Assembly (NCBI RefSeq): GCF_900096895.1
Contig: NZ_FMYO01000001.1
Location: 620,001 to 684,000 of the forward strand
Direction of reading: 5' to 3'
Length of the DNA: 64,000 bases
DNA from: Acinetobacter kookii
GTDB lineage: Bacteria > Pseudomonadota > Gammaproteobacteria > Pseudomonadales > Moraxellaceae
Part shown: positions 36,903 through 46,281 of the stretch, piece by piece
Numbering within the stretch: position 1 is the stretch's first letter
Layout of the letters: every line of letters starts with the position of its first letter
The notes under the pieces: model-generated
Told to the model about the DNA's origin: nothing
Seen by the model: only the letters and a program-made list of their open reading frames with translations
Database searches by the model: none
Made by a program: the position numbers and the translations under genes

Positions 36903-38588
36903 TCAGAAATATTTACGGATACTGAGCCAATACTGGTGATCATCCCGGTCATCCAGCTGACTTGGCGTATGTCCAATTGGAAAGGCCACTTCGGCATTGG
37001 CCTGGATATTCCATGCACTGCTCCAGCTCAAGCCCAGCCCGGCACTGCTGAGCCGCGCTGTGTTCTCTCCAGTTACCCCTGTCCATTTTTCTGCATTCAG
37101 GGTCACTTCTGCCGTATCCACAAAGACTTTTCCACCCACCTGATGTTGGGCATCGGCAAATAAGCGCTGTCTGAGTTCCGCCGTCGCATAATAGCCCGTT
37201 GATCCGGCAAACTGGCTCGATTCATAACCGCGAACGTTGAATGGACCGCCTCCCAGATATTGTTCTGCACTGTCCAGGTTATACGGACTATATTGGCCAT
37301 ACAGGCCCAGATAGCCCTGCGTGCCTTTGCTGCCCAGATTCTGCAAGCGCGAAAGGTTCAGGCTGGCCGTATAATAGTCACCCGCGGTATGGGCCGTTTG
37401 TGCATCCAAAGCAGCCGCATCGGCATTTTTGAATTTTACCCGGCCAAAGCTGGTGGATACGCCATATTGAGTCAGCCCACCACCCATCAAGGTGTCAAAT
37501 TGCGAACCATCCAGCCGTGCTGTCAGTACATCAATATCACGGTGTTTAAAATATTGATTCAGGTGGATCTCATCTTCCAGCTGTTTATGGTCATATTGCA
37601 GGGTGAACAGCACTTCAGCATTATTGGTCAACAATGCAGGCTGACTGACAAATACGCTGCTCTGTGCGGCATTTCCCTCTGCACCCAGGGTTTTCAGTTC
37701 TTTACCCAGTTCATAATCCAGATAGGAATAACTCGCCCCGGCCCGTGTGCCCATGCCGGTAAAGGTAAAGGCATAACCCACCCGGCCATAGTTCATGCGC
37801 TCTCCGGCAGTCATGATATCAAGACTGAGTTCATCCCCCAGACCGGCAAGGTTATAGGCAGCAATTCCTGCAGTACCTCGGGCACGACCGGTGTACTCAT
37901 TACCGAAGTTATCCGCTCCGACATAACCGCCCAGCAGGGCGCTATTTTCAGCTTGCACATTCAGCTGGCTGCTGCCGACGGTTGCTCCGGGCGTGAGGAC
38001 ATTGCGGGTAGTTACCCCTTTTAGGCGATTGAGCAGTTTAAGCTGTTGCTGCATTTGATCGCTGTTGATGCGTTCGCCCTGTTTCAACGGGGCAACGGTA
38101 TGTTGCACCAGCCAGTTTTGGGTACAGCTCTGGTTATTGATGACGGTTTGGTCATAATAGGCTTCCAGCACTTGAATGCGGACAATGCCCTGGCTCAGGT
38201 TTTGCTGCGGCAAATAGGCACGGCTATAGGCATAGCCGTGCTGCTGATAATACTGGGTGATGCTTTGTGCCACCTGCCACAGCTGATTCAGGTTCAACTG
38301 CTGGCCTTCTGCATCGGCAACCAGCTGATGCAACTGGGCTGTACTGAAGCGGCTGTTGCCGGATATTTCAATTTTCTGTACCGAAACTTGTATGTCCGTA
38401 GCAGTCGGTGCCGTTCCCACAGCGGGGCTGTCGACCTCCACCGCAGCTTGCGGTTCAGGTATTTGCCCCTGTTGCTGCTGTTGCAATAATTGTCCGGCAT
38501 TGGGTGCTGGTGCAGCCTGACTGCTGGTCGCGCATAAAGCTAAACATGCACCAATGGATAAAGCCAATAGGTTGAGTTGTGGTTTCAT
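36903..38588 (-). CDS. Two-partner secretion transporter TpsB (FhaC/ShlB/HecB family)
   Basis: This is the outer-membrane beta-barrel that exports the adjacent TpsA. It has a signal peptide (LNLLALSIGACLALCATSSQAA), a Pro/Gln-rich linker, POTRA domains (IQVSVQKIEISGNSRFSTAQL, then RIQVLEAYYDQTVI) and a 16-strand barrel with the L6 loop motif NVRGYE near residue 465. The sequence ends in Phe, as is typical of outer-membrane proteins. Length 561. ATG 38588 lies three bases after the TpsA stop, so the pair is co-translated. Its partner precedes it on the same transcript. Confidence 0.93.
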   Translation of the reverse strand: MKPQLNLLALSIGACLALCATSSQAAPAPNAGQLLQQQQQGQIPEPQAAVEVDSPAVGTAPTATDIQVSVQKIEISGNSRFSTAQLHQLVADAEGQQLNLNQLWQVAQSITQYYQQHGYAYSRAYLPQQNLSQGIVRIQVLEAYYDQTVINNQSCTQNWLVQHTVAPLKQGERINSDQMQQQLKLLNRLKGVTTRNVLTPGATVGSSQLNVQAENSALLGGYVGADNFGNEYTGRARGTAGIAAYNLAGLGDELSLDIMTAGERMNYGRVGYAFTFTGMGTRAGASYSYLDYELGKELKTLGAEGNAAQSSVFVSQPALLTNNAEVLFTLQYDHKQLEDEIHLNQYFKHRDIDVLTARLDGSQFDTLMGGGLTQYGVSTSFGRVKFKNADAAALDAQTAHTAGDYYTASLNLSRLQNLGSKGTQGYLGLYGQYSPYNLDSAEQYLGGGPFNVRGYESSQFAGSTGYYATAELRQRLFADAQHQVGGKVFVDTAEVTLNAEKWTGVTGENTARLSSAGLGLSWSSAWNIQANAEVAFPIGHTPSQLDDRDDHQYWLSIRKYF

Positions 38589-38591
38589 CAA

Positions 38592-41500
38592 TTAGTGCTC
38601 CGCTGCAAGTGTCTGGATGCCTGAGGTATTTACCCCACCCTGGCGTAATTCAATGTTGACTGTGTTTAGTGCGTTATGGGTTTCTGGTAAGTAGCGTGGA
38701 CGTCTAAGTTGGATCGCCTGTAAATAAGATGCGGATATCATCGGCTGAATGTCTGCCGTAGTCAGCGCTGTGGTATTAACTAGGGTGTAGTTTTGCGCAT
38801 CTGCTCCCCCTAAGCGTAATCCTGTGATATTAACAGTTTTGCCGACACCTACATTTTTATCGCTAAAGTTAGCTGTAGAGTTGGCTACAGTTAAGTCATC
38901 GCCAGCAACCATACCCGTAAAGCCTGCTGAACCGGTATTTAAACTTGCAACTGTTGTACCATCATAAATTTTATTGTTAGCTGTAATACCAGTCACCTGA
39001 TCAATTTCAGCTTTGGCAATATCCAAGGATCCATCTACAAAAATCAGCTCGTAGTTGTCATCTGTACCCGTTGCCTTGTTAATATATGTACCAGCATTTC
39101 GAGCACCTACAGAAGCACTGACATCTTCAAGCACAGATTCATCTTCACCATTGACCAAGCCAGAAGCGGTAAAACCTGAAACCGTTTGGTTTTGTCCGTT
39201 ATAGGTAGTGGCTAAACTATTTGCTGTCACCGTAATGTCTTTTTTAGCAACAATCAATTTTCCGTTGCTATAGCTAATCGTGTAGTTGTTCGCATCAAAG
39301 GTACCCCCTGTAGCATTGCTGGCAGTGATTGCATATGCCGCTCCACCATTAACACCCGCTGTCGCAGCCGAACCTGTACTGTTTAGGCTAACCTGACCAA
39401 CCATTTCTCCATTTTGCAGCCCAGATGCGCTGAATTCTGTTCCATTGAATGTCTTGGTTTCACCATAGGTTTTGCCTGCATCATTGGCCGTAATCGTCAG
39501 TGCACGTGGGCTAACAATTAAATTGCCGTTGCTATAGCTAATCGTGTAGTTGTTCGCATCAAAGGTACCCCCTGTAGCATTGCTGGCAGTGATTGCATAT
39601 GCCGCTCCACCATTAACACCCGCTGTCGCAGCCGAACCTGTACTGTTTAGGCTAACCTGACCAACCATTTCTCCATTTTGCAGCCCAGATGCGCTGAATT
39701 CTGTTCCATTGAATGTCTTGGTTTCACCATAGGTTTTGCCTGCATCATTGGCCGTAATCGTCAGTGCACGTGGGCTAACAATTAAATTGCCGTTGCTATA
39801 GCTAATCGTGTAGTTGTTCGCATCAAAGGTACCCCCTGTAGCATTGCTGGCAATGATCGCGTATGCCGCTCCACCATTAACACCCGCTGTCGCAGCCGAA
39901 CCTGTACTGCTTAGGCTAACCTGACCAACCGTTTCTCCATTTTGCAGCCCAGATGCGCTGAATTCCGTTCCATTGAATGTCTTGGTTTCACCATAGGTTT
40001 TGCCTGCATCATTGGCCGTAATCAGTAAAGTAGCAGGATCAATTTTCAATGTCCCGGTTCCGCTACTGGCCTGTACAATCAGATCATAACCTTGCTGAAT
40101 TGAATACAAATCTTTGTTTAAATCGATAGTTACAGCTGAAGGCGTTACATTCTTTTGTTGAGATAAGATCAATGCTGGATCATAAATAGTACCCGCTGGA
40201 ACAACCTGATAACCCCCACCTTGATTTTTACCATTATAAGTTGTTGTTGTGTCATCATTTGTAATTGTTAAAGAAGTTAAAAAACTTCTTAATAAGGGTG
40301 CAGTTTGTCCATCATAAATACGCCAGATTTTGCCAGTACCACCTACTCCGTCTATATCCCAACCTGCATTTTTAAATATATTTAGGTCTTGCATTTGAGC
40401 TGTGGTTAAACCTGTAACATTAGCCAGAGTTCCAGAATTATTACCAATTGCTAGAGTTTGTCCTGTAGTTTCATTATTCCAAAAACTATTATTAATATTG
40501 GTTAAAGTATTTCCATCACCAACCAAACTACCTATATTTACTAAACCTTTTATATTTCCTGTGACATAACTATTATTTATTTCTAGTGACACTCCATTAT
40601 TATTAATACCACCAATTACTCCTCCAATATTGTTAGCTTGACTATCAATTGAGCCTGAATAATAGCTATTATTAATAACTGCTGTTTGAGCGTAGGTCAT
40701 ACCCCCCATTAGCCCACCAATGTAACCATAAGTTGATGAACCGATATTTAAGTTAGCATTAGAGAAACTATTTAATATTGATATTGTCCCAGAGTTTGTT
40801 AAAGCACCAACTAAACTTCCACAAAAACCTGTAGAACAACCATTAAAAGATCCCGTCGTATACACATTTTTTATAAGATTATTACCCTCTAAAAAACCTG
40901 CTAAAACTCCAGAAGACCAAGCTCCGGAAACATTTGCATTTACTATACCCAAATTCTGAATAGTTATATTACTTCCTGATCCTATTAATCCCACTCCCCA
41001 TTCAGAAGGTCGATTAATTGTAAGATTATTAATTGTATGCCCTAAACCATCTAAAGTACCAGTAAAGCTTACGATTTGTTTAAACCCCGCCCCACTATTC
41101 CAATTAACGGTATCCGAAGCATCAATATTATTTCCAAGCAGATATTTTCCACTTAGATTTTTATTCATGTCTTGTAATTGGTTTACATTTAAAATAGCAG
41201 TATATAAAGCAGGTCTATTGGTTGTATTTATAGTGCCACTTGGTAAATCATTTTTATTAAAGACTTGGTTGTTGGCAAGATTAAGTAAATAAGGTGTGGT
41301 CTGATTATTAGCATTTCCCCAAACCGAACTAAAATCAAAGCCTGTAAAATTACTTTTATCAAACATTTGTGCTGTGGTTAAACCTATACCGCCTGCACTG
41401 GTACTTTGTCCTGTTGTTTCTTTATTCCAATAGGCATTATTAATAATTCCACCAGGAGTATACCCTACCAACCCACCTGCAAAAGAAGAAGAATTAGGAG

Positions 41501-43766
41501 AAGTAGCCCTTACCCCCCCTATCGCATAGGCATTACTAATTGTTCCATTAGCATTATACCCTACTAACCCTCCTGGATTAGCAACACGATAAGAAAGAGA
41601 ACTGGCAGAAGTATCTGCTGTTATAACACCTGTCGCATATACATCACTGATCCTGCCACTATTCCACCCAACCAATCCTCCAGATATAGCATAATAATCA
41701 GACAGTAAAGATATATTTGCCGTTACATCTCCTGTCGCAAAGGCACTTCTGATAGTGCCAGAATTATTTCCGACTACCCCCCCTGCAATAGAAGGCTTGA
41801 ATGAAATAGTCTCCGATTTTACACTTCCTGTTGTATAAACATTACTAATAACACCACCATTACTCCCAACTAAGCCTCCTGTATACCAGCCACCTGTTAC
41901 TGTACCCCCTAACAAGCCAATATTCTGAATAGTTGATCCTAAGCTATAACCAAATAATCCCACATAATCATTACTTGGGCGGTTAATAAATAAATTTGAA
42001 ACTGTATGCCCTAATCCATCCAATACACCAGTAAAAGCCGTCGTAGAACTATTCCCAATCGGATTAAACCCCGCCCCACTATTCCAATTTACAGTCCCAC
42101 TAGCATCAATATCATTAGCTAAAGCAAAGTTACCATTTAGCTTGGTTCCCATCCCTTGCACGCCGTAAATATCGGTTAATTGCCAAGGGTTTGCAGTAGA
42201 ACCATCTCCACCCAATGCACGGATAAAGCTACCGCCATTTAAACGGAAATCTTTGGCATAAAAACCTGGCAAAGTTGCTGTATTTTGTAGCCAGTTCCCT
42301 TTGCTTAAAGTAAAAGTTCCCACATTGATTGCATCAGTTGCAGAAATATTATTGGCTGCATTTAAAGTTAAGCCACCATTTTGTGCAGTAATTTTTTTAT
42401 TTAACTGAATATCTTTATCAGCTTGTAAAGTCAGGGTTGAGTTACTTGTCCAACTTAAATCTGCATCTACTGTAATATTACCGTCTTGTGTTCCAACACC
42501 AGTTCCGCCTGTAGAAACCGTAACGCCTGTGGTCGCCAATGCAGTCATTAGTGTCGTTGCATTGATGACTGTATCATCTTGAGTTGCCGTAAAACCTGTA
42601 CCGCTATCCGCCGTATTTGAAATAACAACATTGTAGGGGTCAATCAACCAATTACCTGTTTTTCCACCATCCGAAAGTGTAGAAATTTTAATTTCTTTAT
42701 CTATATTAACTTTGGCTGCCGAAGTTTCAATAAACCCGCCATCTGCACCGTTTTTCCCTTCAGCTTTGAGTGTCCCGCTAACATGAGTTTCGCCAGACTG
42801 CATATCTCCTAAAAGGATGATTTCACCCTTGGCATTTTGGCTTAAACGGTTGGCTTCAATAATGCCGCTGTGATTCACCACCGCCTTGCTTAAGCTGTCT
42901 TTGGCTTTGGCAGTTAAATACACGGCACCATTGTCGGCAATAATTGCCCCGCCATTATCCACCAAGCCTTGCAGCACACCTTGATCGACCTGATACTGGG
43001 TCAGTGAACCATCCTGTAAGGCCAAAGTCACCTGGCTGGCAGATGTAAGATGCGTTGTGCCATTGGGTGTGCTAATCGTTCCTGTGTTTTTCACATTTGG
43101 TGCAATTAAAGCAACTGTTCCGCCTTGTAAGGTCTGGATAGAACCCTGATTTTCAATACTTGCTGTGCTGTTGGCATCACCTTTTAGGGTGTATTTACCA
43201 TTTTGAATATCGGCATCACTTAAGTTTAAGGTTGACGCGACCAAGCCGCCGACATTGACCTGTGCCGTTTTGGAAAATACGACCCCATTCGGATTGAGTA
43301 AAAACACCTGACCATTGGCATTTAAACGCCCCATGATTTGCGAGGCATTACTATCCAGTACATGGTTAATAGCGGTAGAAGACTGGTTTGGCTGATTAAA
43401 GTTAACCGTTGCATCCTGGCCAATATTAAAGGTGTTCCAGTGGGTACTCAGGTTTTGGCTATTTTGATTGATATTTAAGGTATTACCGGTTTGATTAAAA
43501 CTCGCTGAACCTGAATTGATTTGTGCGCCTGTCGGAAGTTCGGTACTGGAAATTGCGGCATGAATGGAAAATGGCAGCATCGCTACACTAAAGAATAAAA
43601 TTGAACGCATCCATGTGCTGACAGAACTGAGGCTATGACATACAGAACTTTCCGTTTCGCTTGCAGCTGCTTTTTGTGTAGTGCTGCTGTGGCTTTTTGC
43701 CAGTTCAGAGACCGCTTGCCAACATGCCAACTGTTTATTCCAAATTACCCTATAAATTTTATTCAT
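38592..43766 (-). CDS. Haemagglutinin-like TpsA exoprotein with GLUG and MBG repeats
   Basis: A 1724-residue secreted or surface adhesin. It starts with an extended signal peptide (MNKIYRVIWNKQLACWQAVS), cut after about residue 70, followed by the TPS domain (SSTELPTGAQINSGSASF, NTFNIGQDATVNF, FLLNPNGVVFS). A beta-helical middle carries GLUG repeats (GGLVGYNANGTISNAYA and relatives, about 550-1100). The C-terminal third has three near-identical 88-residue MBG-type domains (TITANDAGKTYGETKTFNGT) at about 1247-1510, then two diverged units. The middle part is visibly more AT-rich than the ends. No toxin domain is evident, so adhesion or biofilm is the likely role. Confidence 0.92.
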   Translation of the reverse strand: MNKIYRVIWNKQLACWQAVSELAKSHSSTTQKAAASETESSVCHSLSSVSTWMRSILFFSVAMLPFSIHAAISSTELPTGAQINSGSASFNQTGNTLNINQNSQNLSTHWNTFNIGQDATVNFNQPNQSSTAINHVLDSNASQIMGRLNANGQVFLLNPNGVVFSKTAQVNVGGLVASTLNLSDADIQNGKYTLKGDANSTASIENQGSIQTLQGGTVALIAPNVKNTGTISTPNGTTHLTSASQVTLALQDGSLTQYQVDQGVLQGLVDNGGAIIADNGAVYLTAKAKDSLSKAVVNHSGIIEANRLSQNAKGEIILLGDMQSGETHVSGTLKAEGKNGADGGFIETSAAKVNIDKEIKISTLSDGGKTGNWLIDPYNVVISNTADSGTGFTATQDDTVINATTLMTALATTGVTVSTGGTGVGTQDGNITVDADLSWTSNSTLTLQADKDIQLNKKITAQNGGLTLNAANNISATDAINVGTFTLSKGNWLQNTATLPGFYAKDFRLNGGSFIRALGGDGSTANPWQLTDIYGVQGMGTKLNGNFALANDIDASGTVNWNSGAGFNPIGNSSTTAFTGVLDGLGHTVSNLFINRPSNDYVGLFGYSLGSTIQNIGLLGGTVTGGWYTGGLVGSNGGVISNVYTTGSVKSETISFKPSIAGGVVGNNSGTIRSAFATGDVTANISLLSDYYAISGGLVGWNSGRISDVYATGVITADTSASSLSYRVANPGGLVGYNANGTISNAYAIGGVRATSPNSSSFAGGLVGYTPGGIINNAYWNKETTGQSTSAGGIGLTTAQMFDKSNFTGFDFSSVWGNANNQTTPYLLNLANNQVFNKNDLPSGTINTTNRPALYTAILNVNQLQDMNKNLSGKYLLGNNIDASDTVNWNSGAGFKQIVSFTGTLDGLGHTINNLTINRPSEWGVGLIGSGSNITIQNLGIVNANVSGAWSSGVLAGFLEGNNLIKNVYTTGSFNGCSTGFCGSLVGALTNSGTISILNSFSNANLNIGSSTYGYIGGLMGGMTYAQTAVINNSYYSGSIDSQANNIGGVIGGINNNGVSLEINNSYVTGNIKGLVNIGSLVGDGNTLTNINNSFWNNETTGQTLAIGNNSGTLANVTGLTTAQMQDLNIFKNAGWDIDGVGGTGKIWRIYDGQTAPLLRSFLTSLTITNDDTTTTYNGKNQGGGYQVVPAGTIYDPALILSQQKNVTPSAVTIDLNKDLYSIQQGYDLIVQASSGTGTLKIDPATLLITANDAGKTYGETKTFNGTEFSASGLQNGETVGQVSLSSTGSAATAGVNGGAAYAIIASNATGGTFDANNYTISYSNGNLIVSPRALTITANDAGKTYGETKTFNGTEFSASGLQNGEMVGQVSLNSTGSAATAGVNGGAAYAITASNATGGTFDANNYTISYSNGNLIVSPRALTITANDAGKTYGETKTFNGTEFSASGLQNGEMVGQVSLNSTGSAATAGVNGGAAYAITASNATGGTFDANNYTISYSNGKLIVAKKDITVTANSLATTYNGQNQTVSGFTASGLVNGEDESVLEDVSASVGARNAGTYINKATGTDDNYELIFVDGSLDIAKAEIDQVTGITANNKIYDGTTVASLNTGSAGFTGMVAGDDLTVANSTANFSDKNVGVGKTVNITGLRLGGADAQNYTLVNTTALTTADIQPMISASYLQAIQLRRPRYLPETHNALNTVNIELRQGGVNTSGIQTLAAEH
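39240..40031 (-). repeat. Three near-identical 264-bp tandem repeats in the TpsA gene
   Basis: The sequence GCTAATCGTGTAGTTGTTCG recurs at 39273, 39537 and 39801, exactly 264 bases (88 codons) apart. The two copies nearest the 3' end encode identical residues over most of their length. The copy nearest the 5' end differs at a few positions (GETVGQVSLSS for GEMVGQVSLNS). Each unit is one MBG-type domain. Confidence 0.93.
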
Positions 43767-44001
43767 GAAAACCCCAAGAAAATCACAGAAAAAATGATGA
43801 AATATTAAGCATTAATATCATATTATTTTCGTGATTCATATCACCAAAAATAGGGATTTAAAAACTTTTATCATGAAATATTCTTAGTTGTTTATATAAA
43901 AATATCCTGAACATAATCAAATTTTACTAAAGGAAATAAATATCATTTTTATAGTTATTTAACATCATGGTTATTATTTTACTTATTTTAAATTTCAATG
44001 T

Positions 44002-44032
44002 AAAAAAGCCCCTGTTTTCACAGGGGCTTTTG
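44002..44032 (-). terminator. Terminator of tRNA-Ser
   Basis: AAAAGCCCCTG-TTTTCA-CAGGGGCTTTT; on the minus strand six T follow. It begins 5 bases after the CCA end of the tRNA gene. Confidence 0.92.
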
Positions 44033-44036
44033 AATT

Positions 44037-44126
44037 TGGCGGAAGCGGTGAGATTCGAACTCACGGAGGACTCACACCCTCGTCGGTTTTCAAGACCGGT
44101 GCATTAAACCGCTCTGCCACGCTTCC
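44037..44126 (-). tRNA. tRNA-Ser (anticodon UGA)
   Basis: The 90-base gene begins GGAAGCG and ends CGCTTCC-G-CCA, so CCA is encoded. The anticodon loop CTTGAAA reads UGA in the stem ACCGGT..ACCGG context. A long variable arm (ACGAGGGTGTGAGTCCTCCG region) and GTTCGAATC T-loop confirm a class II serine tRNA. It reads UCA and relatives. Confidence 0.97.
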
Positions 44127-44136
44127 AATGGCGGCT

Positions 44137-44165
44137 ATAATATAAATAAAATTCTCACTTGGCAA
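44137..44165 (-). promoter_or_regulatory. Promoter of tRNA-Ser
   Basis: On the minus strand TTGCCA, a 17-bp spacer and TATTAT lead to a GC-rich discriminator (AGCCGCC). The start would be only a few bases before the tRNA. The hexamers and spacing match the tRNA-Leu promoter in this window exactly. Confidence 0.85.
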
Positions 44166-44216
44166 ATACTTTTCTATATTTTTCTTACCAACCGCTTAAA
44201 ATAAAAACAAAACTTG

Positions 44217-44711
44217 TTAATCTGCTGAATTTTCAGGCTTTTCATAGCGAATTTCATTCACATACCACAGTTTTTCACCCAATGGAGTGGATACTTTTAC
44301 TTCATCATCTACCTGCTTGCCCAATAACGCGCGCGCCATAGGCGAATCAATGGAAATATGCTGTGGATGATGATCATAAATTTCATCCACACCGACGATA
44401 CGCAAGGTTTTTTGCTCCCCTTCATCATTTTCAATATTCACCCAGGCACCAAAATAAACCTTGCCTTCTTGCTCAGGGGAAAAATCAATAATGCGCAGCT
44501 CTTCCAGGCGTTTACCCAGATAACGGACCCGACGGTCAATCTTGCGTAATAGCTGTTTATTGTACTGATAATCAGCATTTTCCGAACGATCGCCAAGACT
44601 GGCTGCCCAGTTCACTTTTTTGGTAATTTCTGGTCGTTCTTCGTGCCATAAATGTTGTAATTCTGCGACTAGTTTGTCATGTCCAGCACGTGTAATTAAG
44701 TTAGATTTCAT
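44217..44711 (-). CDS. greB: Transcription elongation factor GreB
   Basis: GreB enters the RNA polymerase secondary channel and stimulates cleavage of backtracked RNA. The 164 residues have the N-terminal antiparallel coiled coil (LITRAGHDKLVAELQHLW, then SENADYQYNKQLLRKIDRRV with the acidic tip D-x-x-E-N-A-D-Y) and the C-terminal FKBP-like globular domain (SIDSPMARALLGKQVDDEV). The basic patch RRVRYLGKRL suits GreB rather than GreA. It has its own start context and stands alone. Confidence 0.94.
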   Translation of the reverse strand: MKSNLITRAGHDKLVAELQHLWHEERPEITKKVNWAASLGDRSENADYQYNKQLLRKIDRRVRYLGKRLEELRIIDFSPEQEGKVYFGAWVNIENDEGEQKTLRIVGVDEIYDHHPQHISIDSPMARALLGKQVDDEVKVSTPLGEKLWYVNEIRYEKPENSAD

Positions 44712-45075
44712 GATGATTTTTGAAGTTATGCTTACATTTTGCTTACAAGAATGGTCTATTCTATCCCCTATTTACACACAACTAAAGTTTATAAAATTAA
44801 TTCTTCAATAAAATTAATTTGTTATGTTACATATTTCCAAAAAGTTTTGTACAAAATTTGACAAGTATATTTTTCACCCTTATTATGCGCGCATGTTTTT
44901 AAATCGTTTATTTTTTAATCTATGTAGAAATTCTACATGATTCTCCCTTTAATCCTATGTCATTTTGAATGACGTCATGACTGCCCAACCCTTATTGAAT
45001 TTATCAAACTAGTAAAAGTCTGAGGCCTGTTTGCCTTTGCTTTTTAGGGCATAAATTACTTGTAGCGGAGACAAC
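44712..45075. other. AT-rich intergenic region with a strong promoter and long leader
   Basis: It holds the promoter listed separately (44858-44886) and a leader of about 180 bases before the transglycosylase. Within the leader, ATGTAGAA-A-TTCTACAT (near 44930) and GTCATT-TTG-AATGAC (near 44960) can form hairpins. No frame looks coding. AGCGGAGA gives the ribosome site before ATG 45076. Confidence 0.6.
44858..44886 (+). promoter_or_regulatory. Near-consensus sigma-70 promoter with GC-rich discriminator
   Basis: TTGACA (44858-44863), 17-bp spacer, TATTAT (44881-44886), followed by GCGCGC. This is the best promoter match in the window. It points to the MltF-like gene, 190 bases downstream. Confidence 0.85.
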
Positions 45076-46185
45076 ATGCACAGTAGTTCAACTTCTGGGG
45101 CGAGGCTTTGCCTTAACTCATTAACTTCTTCTCTCTCGTTAAAAATTCTTGCATTTAGCACCGTGTTATTTCCATTTCATAGTATTAATGCAAGCAAGTC
45201 GTTTCAGTATGATTCTGTGGTCAATGGCAAACAGCTTACCGTTGTTTCCGTTGAAAATTCGACCACCGTATTTAAAGATGGCGCGCACCAGCATGGTTTT
45301 GGCTATGACCTGGCGCGTAACTATGCCAACAGCTTAAATGTCAAGCTGGTATTTAAAACCGTACCGGATAATGCCACGGCACTGAAATGGGTTTCACAAG
45401 GTAAAGCCAACTTTGCCATGACCACTGCAAATGTCAGTGAAATTGAACAAAAGCGTTTAACTTCTTTTTCAGCAACCTGTGGTGATATCAGCAGCTTGCA
45501 ACAAAATGGCTTGAATACCAAACTCAACTGGGTATTTAAACATGAAAATGATCCTCTTGCCCAAACTGCAAGTGGCTTTGTCTGTAAGGGTAAACAGTCT
45601 GGTGCAATTCGCCAATTGGCATCGTTCTATACTCAGAATGTGGTGCAAGAACATTCATGGGATAGTATCCAGCGTGATTTAAATCAACGTATGCCGATTT
45701 ATAAAGCCAGCTTTAAAAATACCGCCGCTAAATATGATTTAGATTGGCATTTACTGGCAGCAATCGGCTATCAGGAATCGTATTTAAAACCGAATTCTGT
45801 TTCCCCTACCGGTGTTCGCGGTTTAATGATGCTGACCAACAGCACAGCCAAAGCCATGGGGGTCAGTAACCGAACCGATCCGACCCAAAGTATTGAAGGT
45901 GGCGCGAAATATTACGACCAGATGTTAACTCGATTTTCAGATGTTCCTTTCCCAGACCGTAACTGGTATGCGCTGGTGGCTTATAATATGGGACCGGGTG
46001 CAGTCGATCAGATTCAAAAGCGTATTCGTGCCCAAGGTAAAAATCCGAACAACTGGGTTAACCTGTATAGTTATCTAGAGCGTAACAAGGCCAGCAATGG
46101 CCGTTACCGCCAAGCGGTACAGTATGTCACCCGTATTCGTGCCTATTTAGAGCATATTAAAACTTCAGAGCTAGTGAATATTTAA
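45076..46185 (+). CDS. MltF-like membrane-bound lytic transglycosylase
   Basis: This 369-residue enzyme cuts glycan strands of peptidoglycan. After an N-terminal export signal (SLKILAFSTVLFPFHSINA) comes a shortened solute-binding-like domain (LTVVSVENSTTVFKDGAHQH, GFGYDLARNYANSL), as in MltF. The C-terminal SLT domain has the catalytic glutamate in IGYQESYLKPNSVSPTGVRG, then GGAKYYDQML and ALVAYNMGPG. The amino-terminal binding domain is smaller than the usual MltF form. Its distance from a strong promoter suggests a long 5' leader. A terminator follows closely. Confidence 0.88.
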   Translation: MHSSSTSGARLCLNSLTSSLSLKILAFSTVLFPFHSINASKSFQYDSVVNGKQLTVVSVENSTTVFKDGAHQHGFGYDLARNYANSLNVKLVFKTVPDNATALKWVSQGKANFAMTTANVSEIEQKRLTSFSATCGDISSLQQNGLNTKLNWVFKHENDPLAQTASGFVCKGKQSGAIRQLASFYTQNVVQEHSWDSIQRDLNQRMPIYKASFKNTAAKYDLDWHLLAAIGYQESYLKPNSVSPTGVRGLMMLTNSTAKAMGVSNRTDPTQSIEGGAKYYDQMLTRFSDVPFPDRNWYALVAYNMGPGAVDQIQKRIRAQGKNPNNWVNLYSYLERNKASNGRYRQAVQYVTRIRAYLEHIKTSELVNI

Positions 46186-46210
46186 TCTCTCTTAATATTC
46201 TCCAGATACG

Positions 46211-46241
46211 AAAAAGCTTACCCCAGGGTAAGCTTTTTTTT
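46211..46241 (+). terminator. Terminator of the MltF-like gene
   Basis: AAAAAGCTTACC-CCA-GGGTAAGCTTTTTTTT, a strong hairpin 26 bases beyond the stop. Confidence 0.92.
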
Positions 46242-46281
46242 GCTTAAAATGACTTAAGCGATTGTTCTTAAGAAAAAAACC

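Noticed and set aside
37260..38024. Plus-strand frame of 254 codons inside the TpsB gene
   Set aside because: It is the antisense of a clear TpsB gene with motifs, and its residues are not protein-like.
38046..38489. Plus-strand frame of 147 codons in the TpsB N-terminal part
   Set aside because: Antisense shadow of the POTRA and linker region.
39240..40031. CRISPR array
   Set aside because: The repeats are 264 bp, in frame and coding, without spacers; they are protein domain repeats.
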